This document shows, piece after piece, positions 25,642-35,107 of a stretch of 64,000 nt of DNA. A program made the translations under genes and the position numbers. The stretch is taken from contig CAJUQV010000008.1 of assembly GCA_910588335.1 (NCBI GenBank), positions 1 to 64,000 of the forward strand. Reading direction: 5' to 3'. Position 1 is the stretch's first letter. Each line of letters opens with the position of its first letter. This DNA is from an uncultured Ruminiclostridium sp. Its GTDB lineage: Bacteria; Bacillota; Clostridia; Oscillospirales; Ruminococcaceae. The notes below the pieces were generated by a model. That model searched no databases. It was not told where the DNA came from and saw only the letters and a list, made by a program, of their open reading frames with translations.

Positions 25642-26699
25642 AAAAGGCTCCCGTAAATTTTAGATTTTATTATTTTATAAATTATCCGTGCGCTGTTTGT
25701 CCAATCGTATTTTTTAAGCATGATTTCCGGGTTTTCCGCATGCGTCGTCAAAAGCTTGTCCAAATCAACGCTGGCTTCGTTCGGATCAATATAATACACA
25801 CTGCCGCCAAAAATTTCCCTCATACAGGAAGCATCCGACACTACGGCTTTTGCGCCTAAGCTCAACGCCTCCAACGGAGGAATACCGAATCCTTCATAAA
25901 ATGTAGGGAACAAAAATGCCCTGCAATTTTTCATTAAGCTTTTCGCTTCTTTATCGCTGACATATCCCAAAAAAATCAAATTTTTCGGTATCTCAAAATC
26001 AAAAACATCTCCGAAAACCTTTTTATTGACCGCTCCGCTCACAGCAAAAGCATATTCGGGATTGTTGCGCGCTGCCAAAGCGATCCAACGAAAATTTTTG
26101 TTCGGAGCGAGACTGCTCATGGCAAAAAAGAATCTGTTTTTTTGCAGTCCGTATTTTTCTAAAGCCGTATCACATTCGCTTATTTTTTCCATATGCTGCC
26201 ACCCGTTATAAGTAACCGTTATATTTGCAAAGTCCTTTTTATAAGTGCGGCAAATTTCACTTTTACTGAATTGCGAAACCGTAAATATTTCTTTAATCCT
26301 GCCAATTATCAGGTCAAAAACAAAATTGTACCAAAGTGAAAATTTTTTTGAAAAAAAATGTTTGTTTACCTTGTAGCTGACATCGTGAATCGCAACAATA
26401 TGCGGGGTTAATATTGGCGCCATATTGCACAAATTTACGCATAAAGCATTTCGCTTAAACAGAAAAAAAGGTAAAGAAATTTGTTCCCATAATACACCGC
26501 CAAGCTTTCCGATATTCATAATTTTTATATTTTGAAGTTCCGGCAGATATTTAGCTTCCTTATTTACAGCCAATATTATTTCAATATCCGGTTCGGCAAT
26601 TTTATCCATTGCCGCCACTATTTCATGAGCGTAACGCTGAACCCCGGTGGTTGTCTGGGAACAAAATTTTCCGTTTATTACAACACGTTTAAACTTCAT
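25638..26699 (-). CDS. GT4 glycosyltransferase, first gene of the operon
   Basis: 353 residues, GT-B fold. The start RVVINGKFCSQTTTGVQRYAHEI, the middle VAIHDVSYKV and NFRWIAL, and the donor site FYEGFGIPPLEALSLG (E-x7-E) place it in GT4. The 'TTGVQRYA' pattern is common in mannosyl- and rhamnosyltransferases of surface glycans. Its ATG overlaps the stop of a 15-codon leader ORF. It is about 180 bases from a near-consensus promoter, making it the lead structural gene. Confidence 0.9.
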   Translation of the reverse strand: MKFKRVVINGKFCSQTTTGVQRYAHEIVAAMDKIAEPDIEIILAVNKEAKYLPELQNIKIMNIGKLGGVLWEQISLPFFLFKRNALCVNLCNMAPILTPHIVAIHDVSYKVNKHFFSKKFSLWYNFVFDLIIGRIKEIFTVSQFSKSEICRTYKKDFANITVTYNGWQHMEKISECDTALEKYGLQKNRFFFAMSSLAPNKNFRWIALAARNNPEYAFAVSGAVNKKVFGDVFDFEIPKNLIFLGYVSDKEAKSLMKNCRAFLFPTFYEGFGIPPLEALSLGAKAVVSDASCMREIFGGSVYYIDPNEASVDLDKLLTTHAENPEIMLKKYDWTNSARIIYKIIKSKIYGSLL

Positions 26700-26743
26700 A
26701 CCTTTATACCGCTTATGTTTATGCTCCGATCCTCCTTAGACAT
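26696..26743 (-). CDS. 15-codon leader ORF coupled to the first glycosyltransferase
   Basis: ATG at 26743 behind GGAGAG (26755-26750) encodes MSKEDRSINISGIKV and stops in the ATGA overlap with the gene at 26699. The downstream gene has only a weak AAAGGT of its own, so coupling through this ORF is plausible. It may be a short leader peptide that sets translation of the operon. It is too short to judge by coding statistics. Confidence 0.45.
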   Translation of the reverse strand: MSKEDRSINISGIKV

Positions 26744-26878
26744 GAACGTGCTCTCCAAATTCATCTTTTTTAATTTACGAATGTTCTTATACAAATTATC
26801 TCAAGCAGCATTTCACTGCATATTTAAAATTATGATGTATATAGCTGCGATAGCTGCGCTTTTATATCGATTTATAAA

Positions 26879-26907
26879 ATTATATCACAAGGAAACATGA
26901 TTGTCAA
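26879..26907 (-). promoter_or_regulatory. Near-consensus sigma-A promoter of the glycan operon
   Basis: On the minus strand TTGACA (26907-26902), a 17-base spacer and TATAAT (26884-26879). Both hexamers are perfect. It leaves a leader of about 125 bases before the leader ORF and about 170 before the first glycosyltransferase, with no obvious terminator inside. Expression is therefore likely strong unless checked downstream. Confidence 0.88.
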
Positions 26908-26982
26908 TAGGTTGCCGATGGCAATTATGTTGGTGCTTTATAACAACAAATTTCTTGTTATATGAACAAAAAATGTTCATTA

Positions 26983-27080
26983 TTTACACGCATTACAAAG
27001 TTTACATTATAATTTTATATTAGATGTAGATAAAACTGCCAAAAATTCTCGGTCGCACATATTTATGGGCAGTTTTTTTA
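26983..27080 (+). ncRNA. Candidate small RNA with its own promoter and terminator
   Basis: TTTACA (26983-26988), a 19-base spacer and a perfect TATAAT (27008-27013) precede a stem AAAACTGCC (27032-27040) / GGCAGTTTT (27068-27076) with a 27-base loop, followed by more T. No plus-strand gene lies between. A transcript starting near 27,020 would be a 60-base hairpin RNA. The spacer is long for sigma-A, so this is tentative. Confidence 0.35.
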
Positions 27081-27121
27081 TTTTGTTTTCAACTTCACTC
27101 TTTCTTATTTTCTCGCAGTAA

Positions 27122-27151
27122 AACCCCCCGTCGAAACTTCGACGGGGGGTT
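27122..27151 (-). terminator. Strong terminator of the DUF4358 lipoprotein gene
   Basis: AACCCCCCGTCGAA (27122-27135) and TTCGACGGGGGGTT (27138-27151) are perfect inverted copies. On the minus strand the hairpin is followed by a short T-run, about 20 bases after the stop codon at 27173. Confidence 0.85.
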
Positions 27152-27172
27152 ACTGTAAATTATGAGGGTTGA

Positions 27173-27862
27173 TTAAGCAAAATAGTTGTTGAAAGCGTCA
27201 ACGCCTATTTTTACCTGTTCTTCGGCAAATTCAGCCTGCTGACTCTCATCGGTGTTTTCGTCGTCGCCGTATGCGCCCAAAATGATAAATCCGAGATAAT
27301 CCCCGTTTTCAAGCACCTTGGAGGCGTTTACCTTGGCTACGTTCATGGGGTACTGTAAGCTGTCTTCAATAAGGGTGGTCTGATACGCCTCCAGTTTCGC
27401 CTTTACGTCTCCCGCTTTTCCCTCGGCGGCCTTGATGATTATAGCCATATCCGCATGAGCGCTTATCATTGGAAGCTCGCCCGCATAGTCTGTAAAGCTG
27501 CCCTCTTCAAGACCTAATGTGGAGGTAAGATAAAATTCGTCTATTGGCATACTGGGAAGATAATTCTCGCCGTACGCGGTTTTTATCGCATCGAGAATTT
27601 TAGCGGCTTCACCGTCGGAAGCTGAAGGGGCGTCGGTATTTTCGGTGTTTTCAGTTTCCTCTGTGCTTTCGGTCGCACTTGTTTCTTCGGAAGCACTCGT
27701 CTCTTCGGAAGCGGTTGTGTCTTCGGTATTGGACGAAGTATCTTCGCTTGCGGTGGAGGTGGTGGAAGTAGTTGTGTCGTTATCGTCGTTTCCGCCGCTG
27801 CAGGCGGTAAAAGCGGAGGTGATAAGAGCCGCCGCTATGATTGCAGCAATAATTTTCTTCAT
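27173..27862 (-). CDS. DUF4358 lipoprotein with a Ser/Thr/Glu-rich linker
   Basis: 229 residues. A lipoprotein signal (MKKIIAAIIAAALITSAFTAC, lipid on Cys21) is followed by about 60 residues rich in T, S and E, a flexible stalk across the wall. Residues 85-229 match the DUF4358 type: a helix, DEFYLTSTLGL, YAGELPMISAHADMAIIIKA, then helices. Such proteins are common surface lipoproteins of gut Clostridia; their function is unknown. It is monocistronic, with a promoter at 27,969-27,997 and a strong terminator. Confidence 0.85.
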   Translation of the reverse strand: MKKIIAAIIAAALITSAFTACSGGNDDNDTTTSTTSTASEDTSSNTEDTTASEETSASEETSATESTEETENTENTDAPSASDGEAAKILDAIKTAYGENYLPSMPIDEFYLTSTLGLEEGSFTDYAGELPMISAHADMAIIIKAAEGKAGDVKAKLEAYQTTLIEDSLQYPMNVAKVNASKVLENGDYLGFIILGAYGDDENTDESQQAEFAEEQVKIGVDAFNNYFA

Positions 27863-27968
27863 GTTGGTTTGTCCTTTCTTTAACGTATAAATGATTTAAA
27901 GCGATAATATATTTTATTTATAACATATCGCTTCCTTCCGTACAAGCTTCGTAATGAAGCTTTGTATT

Positions 27969-27997
27969 ATTATATCATTTATCTGCGCAAGGTTCAA
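27969..27997 (-). promoter_or_regulatory. Promoter of the DUF4358 lipoprotein gene
   Basis: Minus strand TTGAAC (27997-27992), 17-base spacer, TATAAT (27974-27969). The roughly 100-base leader holds a small perfect hairpin AAGCTTC/GAAGCTT (27944-27962) and an AT-rich inverted repeat at 27901-27931. The rest of 27,998-28,204 is AT-rich with nothing I can name. Confidence 0.75.
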
Positions 27998-28204
27998 TTA
28001 ACAAAAAAATACAAACTTTTTCCCTGTTCAGTCGATTTTTTTGAATACTTTCAATGGATTGTGACGGTTTAAAGATATGCCAGTGTTATTTTTTTCAAAA
28101 TTTCATTAAAAATACCCGATCAAAAAAAATTGGTTTTTTAATTTGTTATGGTCAATCCCATAAAGTGCTCACATAACAAAAAATAAAAAAGTTTTTTTAA
28201 ACTA

Positions 28205-28233
28205 TTGAAAAAAAGCGTAATTTATAGTAAAAT
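28205..28233 (+). promoter_or_regulatory. Promoter of pyrG
   Basis: TTGAAA (28205-28210), 17-base spacer, TAAAAT (28228-28233). The leader of about 40 bases carries AGGAAGG before the pyrG ATG at 28278. No leader terminator of the CTP-attenuation type is visible. Confidence 0.7.
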
Positions 28234-28277
28234 AATAAATGTATATTTACATCTGAAGTTCAGGAAGGATATTTAAA

Positions 28278-29903
28278 ATGACCACCAAGTATATTTTTGT
28301 TACCGGAGGCGTTGTTTCCGGCTTAGGAAAAGGAATTACAGCGGCGTCGCTGGGGCGTCTGCTGAAAAACAGAGGTTATAAGGTAACCATACAGAAATTC
28401 GATCCGTACCTTAACATTGACCCCGGTACGATGAGTCCTTATCAACACGGAGAGGTATTCGTTACCGACGACGGAGCCGAGACCGACCTGGATTTAGGTC
28501 ATTACGAGCGTTTTATCGACGAAAATCTGTCGGTAAACAGCAATGTTACCACGGGAAAGATATACTGGAGCGTCATCTCGAAGGAGCGCAGGGGAGATTA
28601 TCTCGGCGGCACGGTTCAGGTAATCCCTCATATCACGAATGAGATAAAGGAGCGCATTTACAGAGCCGCAAACGTCCACGAAACTCCGGTTGACGTGGTG
28701 ATAACCGAAATAGGCGGCACGGTCGGCGATATCGAGAGTACTCCGTTTCTTGAAGCGATAAGGCAGGTAGTGGCGGATAAGGGGCGCGAAAACGTTATGT
28801 ACATACACGTAACGCTGCTCCCGTTTGTCACGGGAAGCGATGAGCTTAAGACAAAGCCAACGCAGCACAGCGTAAAGTCTCTTTTATCATACGGTATACA
28901 GCCTACTGTACTTGTCTGCCGAAGCGAGTCGGAGATACCGGAGGAGATGAAGGCTAAGATAGCCAGCTTCTGCAATGTGCGCAAGGAGGACGTTATTCCC
29001 AACCTTACCGCTTCTTCCCTGTACGCGGTGCCTCTTATGTTAGAGAAGGAAGGCTTGGCGGACGTGGTGTGTCACCACCTGAATATGGAGAATCCGGAGC
29101 CGGATCTAAAGGAATGGACCGATATGGTTCATATGCAGGAGAACGCGAAGGAAAAGCTTACAATAGGATTGGTGGGAAAATACGTGGCGCTTCCCGACGC
29201 GTATATGTCGGTTATGGAGTCGCTTCGTCACGCAAGCTTTTTTAACGGAGCAAACGTTAACATAAAATTGATTGATTCGGAGGAAGTAACGGATATTACG
29301 GCTTCAGAGCTGCTTTCCGACTGCGACGGGGTTCTTGTGCCCGGCGGATTCGGAAACAGGGGAATTGAGGGTAAAATCGAGGCGGTTCGCTACGCGAGGG
29401 AAAACAAGGTGCCCTATTTGGGACTGTGTCTGGGTATGCATATGGCTACCATTGAATTTGCGAGACACGTTGCGGAGCTTGACGGCGCCAATTCGGCCGA
29501 GTTTGCCGAGGACGGAATGTATAAGGTGATCGATCTTATGCCGGATCAGAAGAACGTTGAAATGGGCGGCACCATGAGGCTTGGGCTGTATCCCTGCAAG
29601 CTTTCGGAGGGAACCCTCGCAAGGGAGATATACGGAGAGGAGCTGATTTATGAGCGCCACCGTCATCGTTATGAGTTTAACAATACGTACAGGCAGATTC
29701 TGTCGGATAAGGGGCTTATATTGTCGGGGCAGTCTCCCGATGGGAAGCTGGTTGAGATAGTGGAGCTTTCTAAAGATGTGCATCCCTGGTTTATGGCGGT
29801 ACAGTTCCATCCCGAATTCAAATCGAGACCCAACAGACCGCATCCGTTGTTTGCGAGCTTTACCAAGAAGGCTTTGGAATTAAAGGCAGGTTCAAAAAAG
29901 TAA
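28278..29903 (+). CDS. pyrG: CTP synthase
   Basis: 541 residues, full length. Aminates UTP to CTP using glutamine and ATP. The synthase half has VVSGLGKGI (12-20) and YLNIDPGTMSPYQHGEV; the glutamine amidotransferase half has the oxyanion PGGFGNRG, the nucleophile Cys384 in LGLCLG, and His511/Glu513 in QFHPEF. Stands alone between a promoter at 28,205 and a terminator at 30,001. Confidence 0.98.
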   Translation: MTTKYIFVTGGVVSGLGKGITAASLGRLLKNRGYKVTIQKFDPYLNIDPGTMSPYQHGEVFVTDDGAETDLDLGHYERFIDENLSVNSNVTTGKIYWSVISKERRGDYLGGTVQVIPHITNEIKERIYRAANVHETPVDVVITEIGGTVGDIESTPFLEAIRQVVADKGRENVMYIHVTLLPFVTGSDELKTKPTQHSVKSLLSYGIQPTVLVCRSESEIPEEMKAKIASFCNVRKEDVIPNLTASSLYAVPLMLEKEGLADVVCHHLNMENPEPDLKEWTDMVHMQENAKEKLTIGLVGKYVALPDAYMSVMESLRHASFFNGANVNIKLIDSEEVTDITASELLSDCDGVLVPGGFGNRGIEGKIEAVRYARENKVPYLGLCLGMHMATIEFARHVAELDGANSAEFAEDGMYKVIDLMPDQKNVEMGGTMRLGLYPCKLSEGTLAREIYGEELIYERHRHRYEFNNTYRQILSDKGLILSGQSPDGKLVEIVELSKDVHPWFMAVQFHPEFKSRPNRPHPLFASFTKKALELKAGSKK

Positions 29904-30000
29904 GCGAAGAGAAGAGGGCGGTCGGATTCGTGATTTTTGCTTATTACATTTTCCCGAAAGGAAAACCGCACGCGTGAGGATATGGGTAAGAAGGGGATTT

Positions 30001-30040
30001 AAAAAGGGGGGAGAACTACGAAAAAACTCCGCCCTTTTTG
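30001..30040 (+). terminator. Terminator downstream of pyrG
   Basis: AAAAAGGGGGGAG (30001-30013) pairs with CTCCGCCCTTTTT (30027-30039) with a single internal mismatch, loop of 13, then TGAGTTTTT. It is about 100 bases after the pyrG stop. The sequence from 30,041 to 30,183 shows no further feature. Confidence 0.75.
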
Positions 30041-30183
30041 AGTTTTTACGTTAAAAAACATTTTTGGCAAAACTAAGATATTGTATTCGCAGGATATATC
30101 GCGCGTGAATTCGTCAAAATTTGCTCCAAAATCCACGCTCAAATCCTATAAATACAAGCTTTTAAAAAAAGGAATTTTGTAAA

Positions 30184-32322
30184 ATGAACGAAATATTTAA
30201 CGGCTGCTTTGACAACCGCGAGCTGTCTTGGCTTAAATTTAACGAACGTGTTCTTGAAGAGGCGGAGGACGAGTCCTTACCTCTTATGGAGCGTTTAAAT
30301 TTCGTATCGATTTTTTGTGGCAATCTTGATGAATTTTTTATGGTAAGAGTGGGTACCCTTCACGATCAGACTATCGTCAAGGAAGCGAAAAAGGACAATA
30401 AGTCGGGCCTTACTCCTTCCGAACAGCTTGAAAAAATAGCCTTACGCACCGCCGAGCTGCTTCCGCGAAAGGAAAAGGCGTACAAGGATATAATTAAAAA
30501 GCTTAAGGAGCACGGAATAGAACAGGTTTATCCGGATAAGCTCAGGTATAAAAGCGAAGAGGAAGCACTGGAAAAGTACTTTAAAAAAGAAATTCTTCCT
30601 CTTCTGTCCCCGATTGTTGTGGATAAGACACATCCCATGCCGTTTGTGAAAAACAAGGAGCTGTATGCGGGCGTTTATTTAAAACATCACGGCGGTGAAA
30701 AACACGCTCTTTTAGGCATACTGCCGCTTACCGCTTCGGATATTTTTGAAAGGCTTATTTTTCTTCCAGCGGAAGAGGAAAAGATACGCTTTTTGCTGAC
30801 GGAGGATCTTATAGTGCACTTTGCCCATCTGGCTTTTCCGAATTTTGACGTGCTGAGCCGCAATATATTTCGCATTACGAGAAACGCGGATATAGACGTG
30901 AACGAGGCGCTGTATGACCATGACGTGGATTTCCGCGACATTATGGAGGAACTGATAAAAAAGCGCAAAAAGCTGGCTCCCGTACGCGTGGAGCTGTTAT
31001 CTAAAAACGGGGAGTTTGACAGGGAACTGCTGGCGAAGAAATTGGGACTGGATTTGGGGGGGAGCTTTATATTTACGCAGCAATGCCCTCTTGATTTCGG
31101 CTTTGCGGGAGCGCTGAGAGATAGGCTGGAAGGAATGGATGAGCTGTTTTTTACAAAGCTTACTCCGCAGCGGCCGCTTATGGTAAAGGAAGGCGTTTCC
31201 ATGATGAAGCAGGCGGAACAACAGGATTTGCTCCTGTTTTATCCTTATGAGCGCTTTCAGTGCTTTATATCGCTTCTGGAGGAAGCGTCAGCCGATTCTA
31301 CCGTGGTTTCCATAAAAATAACCCTATACAGAGTGGCAAGAGACAGCAAAATAGTGAACGCTCTGATTCGCGCGGCGGAGGCGGGTAAGGAGGTTTTGGC
31401 GCTGGTTGAACTTCGGGCGAGATTTGACGAGGAAAACAACATAGGTTGGGCAAAGCGGCTCTCCGATGCCGGTGTTACGGTAATTTACGGACTGGATTCA
31501 TTAAAGGTGCACTCCAAGCTGCTTCTTATAACAAGGCGCATTGGCAATGAAATAAAGTATATTACACAGATAGGAACGGGAAACTATAATGAACGCACCT
31601 CTAAGCTTTATACCGATCTTACCTTGATTACTTCGGACAAGGAATTTGGTGCGGACGCTTCGCTGGTGTTCAATAATCTGTCGGTGGGAACCGCGGTTGA
31701 GAGCAGCTCCACGCTTTGGGTAGCTCCCAACTGCCTTAAATCCCGCGTAGTGGAGCTGATAGACCGTGAAATAACCTACGGTTCCGAAGGGTATATAGGA
31801 ATAAAAATGAATTCGCTCACGGACATAGATATTATACAGAAGCTGTCCGAGGCCAGCAAGAAAGGCGTTAAAGTTCAGCTTATTATACGCGGTATCTGCT
31901 GCCTTGTGGCGGGCATAGAAGGATGTACGGAAAACATAACCGTAAGCTCGATAGTCGGAAGATTTCTGGAACACAGCCGTATATATATTTTCGGGAACGG
32001 CGAACGGCGTAAAATTTTCATAAGCTCCGCCGATTTTATGACCCGCAATACCGAAAAACGGGTAGAGGTTGCGGCTCCGATAAAAAGCCCTGTTATACTG
32101 GAGCGGCTGACTGAAATTTTCAATACCATGCTTAAGGATAATGTGAAAGCGAGAGTACAGCTTCCCGACGGAACTTACCGCAAAAGGGAGCCGAAAGAAG
32201 GCGAACCGGTATTGGATTCGCAACTTTATTTTTACGAGCAGGCGTATAAAAACCGCGAAGAGCAGCAGGATAAGAGTGATAAGAAGATATTGGGAAAAAT
32301 AAAGGAGCTTTTTAAGAAGTAA
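30184..32322 (+). CDS. ppk: Polyphosphate kinase 1
   Basis: 712 residues, full length. Reversibly transfers the gamma phosphate of ATP to polyphosphate. The N-terminal domain has NRELSWLKFNERVLEEA; the phospho-accepting His443 is in KVHSKL and the second catalytic His597 in LEHSRIYIF, matching E. coli His435 and His592. It probably supports phosphate storage and stress responses. It is followed 170 bases later by polA with no obvious terminator. Confidence 0.97.
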   Translation: MNEIFNGCFDNRELSWLKFNERVLEEAEDESLPLMERLNFVSIFCGNLDEFFMVRVGTLHDQTIVKEAKKDNKSGLTPSEQLEKIALRTAELLPRKEKAYKDIIKKLKEHGIEQVYPDKLRYKSEEEALEKYFKKEILPLLSPIVVDKTHPMPFVKNKELYAGVYLKHHGGEKHALLGILPLTASDIFERLIFLPAEEEKIRFLLTEDLIVHFAHLAFPNFDVLSRNIFRITRNADIDVNEALYDHDVDFRDIMEELIKKRKKLAPVRVELLSKNGEFDRELLAKKLGLDLGGSFIFTQQCPLDFGFAGALRDRLEGMDELFFTKLTPQRPLMVKEGVSMMKQAEQQDLLLFYPYERFQCFISLLEEASADSTVVSIKITLYRVARDSKIVNALIRAAEAGKEVLALVELRARFDEENNIGWAKRLSDAGVTVIYGLDSLKVHSKLLLITRRIGNEIKYITQIGTGNYNERTSKLYTDLTLITSDKEFGADASLVFNNLSVGTAVESSSTLWVAPNCLKSRVVELIDREITYGSEGYIGIKMNSLTDIDIIQKLSEASKKGVKVQLIIRGICCLVAGIEGCTENITVSSIVGRFLEHSRIYIFGNGERRKIFISSADFMTRNTEKRVEVAAPIKSPVILERLTEIFNTMLKDNVKARVQLPDGTYRKREPKEGEPVLDSQLYFYEQAYKNREEQQDKSDKKILGKIKELFKK

Positions 32323-32491
32323 GAGCTTTTATTCATAAGGATTGTGCGTAAATTTGCCGAAAAGACGCGTGCAATATCGAATATACGTTCTAAAATGTTC
32401 CGCGGAGATTTTTTGTCGCGGGGATATAAAAAGTACCGCAAAATTCGGCGCTTTTACAAAAAACCGCAATGATCGGAAGAAAGGATTAACC

Positions 32492-35014
32492 ATGACTTTC
32501 CTTGTAATAGACGGCAACAGCATATTAAACCGCGCCTTTTACGGCATAAGAGCTCTTTCCAACAAAAAAGGCGTTTTCACCAACGCAATAACCGGATTTT
32601 TAAACATACTTTTTAAGCTGCAAAACGGTTTTTCACCCGATTATATTGCCGTGGCTTTTGATTTAAAGGCGCCAACCTTCCGGCATAAGCTTTACGGCGA
32701 ATATAAAGGTACCAGAAAGCCTATGCCCGACGAGCTGGCTATGCAGATGCCTTACGTTAAAGAAATTTTAAAAGCAATGGGCATTAAAATAGTGGAAAAA
32801 GAGGGCTGGGAGGCTGACGATATCTTAGGCACGCTGTCTCATGCCGCCGAGCTTAACGGATACAGCGCCGTCGTGTCAACCGGAGATCGGGACAGCTTTC
32901 AGCTTATCACAGACAAGGTGTCTGTAAACCTTGCGGGAAATAAAGAGGACATTCTGTACACTCCCACGGAAATAAAAGAAAAGTACGGAGTCGAACCCAT
33001 ACAGATGCTTGAGGTAAAGGCTCTGATGGGTGATTCAAGCGACAATATTCCCGGCGTAAAAGGAATAGGTGAAAAAACCGCTTTGGATCTGATACAAAAA
33101 TATTCCGACATCAAAAACATATACGATAAAATTGACGAGCTGCCACTTTCGGAGAAGCTTAAGCAAAAGCTTGCCGACGGAAAGGAAAGCTGCTTTTTAA
33201 GCCGCGAATTGGGAACGATAGCTCTGAACGCGCCCGTAGAAACGGATATGAACGTTTATATTCCCTCCCCAAGGGACGAGGTGAGGTTAGCGGAAATCCT
33301 GACGGAGCTGGAAATGTTTTCGATAATGAAAAAGCTCGGCATTTCTCCCGACAGTATCAAAAAAGCGGGAGAGCTTGCGGCGGAAAGGGAGATAAGCGAG
33401 GCACGCGAAAAAAACGCGGCCGAAAAAACCCTGCTTGACAAAAACGCTTTTGATATAATGCTCAAAGACAGCGTTCTTATAGTATGCTCAGGCGGGCAGT
33501 ATAAAAAGTATCACTCGGAAAGCGAAATAAAAACCGTTCTGGAATGCGATGTTGAAAAGCGCACGTTTGATCTGAAAGGATTGTACGCTTACGCTATTCC
33601 AAAAGGAATAGGAATCAAAAATGCGGTTTTTGACACCACGTTAAGCGCATATCTGCTTAACGTAAGCTCGTCGGATTACAGCCTTGAAAAGCTTTGCGCC
33701 GAATACAGGGTTAAAGCGGCGGAAACCGACGAGGAGCTTCCCGAATGTCTTTATGAACTCAATACGCGTCTGGCGGAAAAAATTGCCTCTGAAAAATTGG
33801 ATAAAATACTTACGGATATAGAAATACCTCTCGCCGAGGTATTGACCTCGATGGAGATCGACGGCGTAAAGGTTGACCTGAACGGTATAGACAGCTTCGG
33901 AGAGGAGCTTAAGGCAAAAACGGAAAGCACCGAAGAGAAAATATACGATTTGGCGGGGGAAAAATTCAATATACTGTCGCCAAAGCAGTTAGGTACGGTA
34001 TTATTTGAAAAATTAGCATTACCCAGCGGGAAAAAGACGAAAACCGGATATTCCACAAACGCCGAGGTGCTTGAGGAGCTGATGGATAAGCACCCGATAG
34101 TGCCACTTATCTCTGATTACCGCGCTTTTACAAAGCTTCAGTCCACCTATGTGAGCGGCTTGAAGGCTGCCGTAAAGGAGGATGGACGTATTCATTCCAC
34201 TTTCAAGCAGACGGAGACGCGCACGGGCAGAATAAGCAGCGCGGAGCCAAATATCCAAAATATTCCCGTTCGCACGGAGCTTGGGAAAAATATGCGCCGT
34301 TTTTTTACCGCCAAGGAGGGCTGCCTTTTGGTGGACGCGGACTATTCGCAGATCGAGCTGAGGGTGCTGGCTCATCTCGCCGACGATAAAATTATGCAGC
34401 AGGCGTTTCTCAACGGCGATGACATACACACCATCACCGCCTCGCAGGTGTTCAATCAGCCCATAGATTGGGTAACGCCGGAGCTGCGTTCAAGGGCAAA
34501 GGCGGTAAACTTCGGCATAGTATACGGCATAGGCGCTTTTTCTTTGGCAAAGGATACGGGCGTTTCGATGGCCGAAGCAAAGCGATATATAGAAGCGTAT
34601 CTTTCCAAATACGGCGGTGTTGACGGTTTTATGAAGAAAACCGCAGAAAACGCCAAAAAAAATCTTTATGTGGAAACAATGTTCGGAAGAAGAAGGTACA
34701 TTCCCGAAATAAACGCCTCAAACAAGACAGTTCAGGCAGCGGCAAAGCGGATTGCAATGAATACTCCTATTCAAGGCACGGCCGCGGATATTATAAAGTT
34801 AGCCATGATAAAGGTATATGGAAGGCTGAAATCAGAAAACATGAACGCAAGGCTGATACTTCAGGTTCACGACGAGCTTATAGTTGAGGCGGAGGAAAGC
34901 TGCGCCGAAGAAGCCGCCCGACTTTTAAAGGAAGAAATGGAAAGCTGTGTAAAAATGGCGGTTCCGCTTACCGTTGATGTTAAAATAGGAAAAACGTGGT
35001 TTGATACTCACTAA
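32492..35014 (+). CDS. polA: DNA polymerase I without a proofreading site
   Basis: 840 residues from the ATG at 32492, behind GAAAGGA; an upstream in-frame extension is not conserved in style. The 5'-3' exonuclease (1-260) has LVIDGNSILNRAFYG, EADDILGT and DSSDNIPGVKGIGEKTA. The middle domain lacks the D-x-E proofreading residues. The polymerase part has DYSQIELRVLAHL, RSRAKAVNFGIVYG, and VHDELIVE. Used in Okazaki fragment processing and repair. A palindromic repeat starts 9 bases after the stop. Confidence 0.97.
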   Translation: MTFLVIDGNSILNRAFYGIRALSNKKGVFTNAITGFLNILFKLQNGFSPDYIAVAFDLKAPTFRHKLYGEYKGTRKPMPDELAMQMPYVKEILKAMGIKIVEKEGWEADDILGTLSHAAELNGYSAVVSTGDRDSFQLITDKVSVNLAGNKEDILYTPTEIKEKYGVEPIQMLEVKALMGDSSDNIPGVKGIGEKTALDLIQKYSDIKNIYDKIDELPLSEKLKQKLADGKESCFLSRELGTIALNAPVETDMNVYIPSPRDEVRLAEILTELEMFSIMKKLGISPDSIKKAGELAAEREISEAREKNAAEKTLLDKNAFDIMLKDSVLIVCSGGQYKKYHSESEIKTVLECDVEKRTFDLKGLYAYAIPKGIGIKNAVFDTTLSAYLLNVSSSDYSLEKLCAEYRVKAAETDEELPECLYELNTRLAEKIASEKLDKILTDIEIPLAEVLTSMEIDGVKVDLNGIDSFGEELKAKTESTEEKIYDLAGEKFNILSPKQLGTVLFEKLALPSGKKTKTGYSTNAEVLEELMDKHPIVPLISDYRAFTKLQSTYVSGLKAAVKEDGRIHSTFKQTETRTGRISSAEPNIQNIPVRTELGKNMRRFFTAKEGCLLVDADYSQIELRVLAHLADDKIMQQAFLNGDDIHTITASQVFNQPIDWVTPELRSRAKAVNFGIVYGIGAFSLAKDTGVSMAEAKRYIEAYLSKYGGVDGFMKKTAENAKKNLYVETMFGRRRYIPEINASNKTVQAAAKRIAMNTPIQGTAADIIKLAMIKVYGRLKSENMNARLILQVHDELIVEAEESCAEEAARLLKEEMESCVKMAVPLTVDVKIGKTWFDTH

Positions 35015-35022
35015 TATCGAGC

Positions 35023-35054
35023 TTAAGGCGGTCATTGCGCGGTGTTGCCTTAAG
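35023..35054. repeat. TTAAGGC palindromic repeat, copy A (short)
   Basis: TTAAGGC at 35023 and GCGCGGTGTTGCCTTAA ending at 35053 form a short copy of a repeat also found at 50,377-50,556, 57,025-57,080 and 58,396-58,464. It begins 9 bases after the polA stop codon. It may act as a terminator or mRNA 3'-end stabiliser. Confidence 0.7.
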
Positions 35055-35107
35055 TCAAGGCGAGCTATTGTCTGCGCAAGTCCGCTTAGTCCCTACCGGA
35101 GAATAGT

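Noticed and set aside
7306..26699. Antibiotic (macrolide-type) cluster
   Set aside because: The deoxysugar genes resemble those of antibiotic clusters, but no polyketide synthase, peptide synthetase or resistance gene is present; exporter and glycosyltransferases point to a surface glycan.
32342..32491. 50-codon extension of polA
   Set aside because: The conserved start MTFLVIDGNS is at 32,492 with GAAAGGA in front; the upstream part is basic and unlike Pol I.
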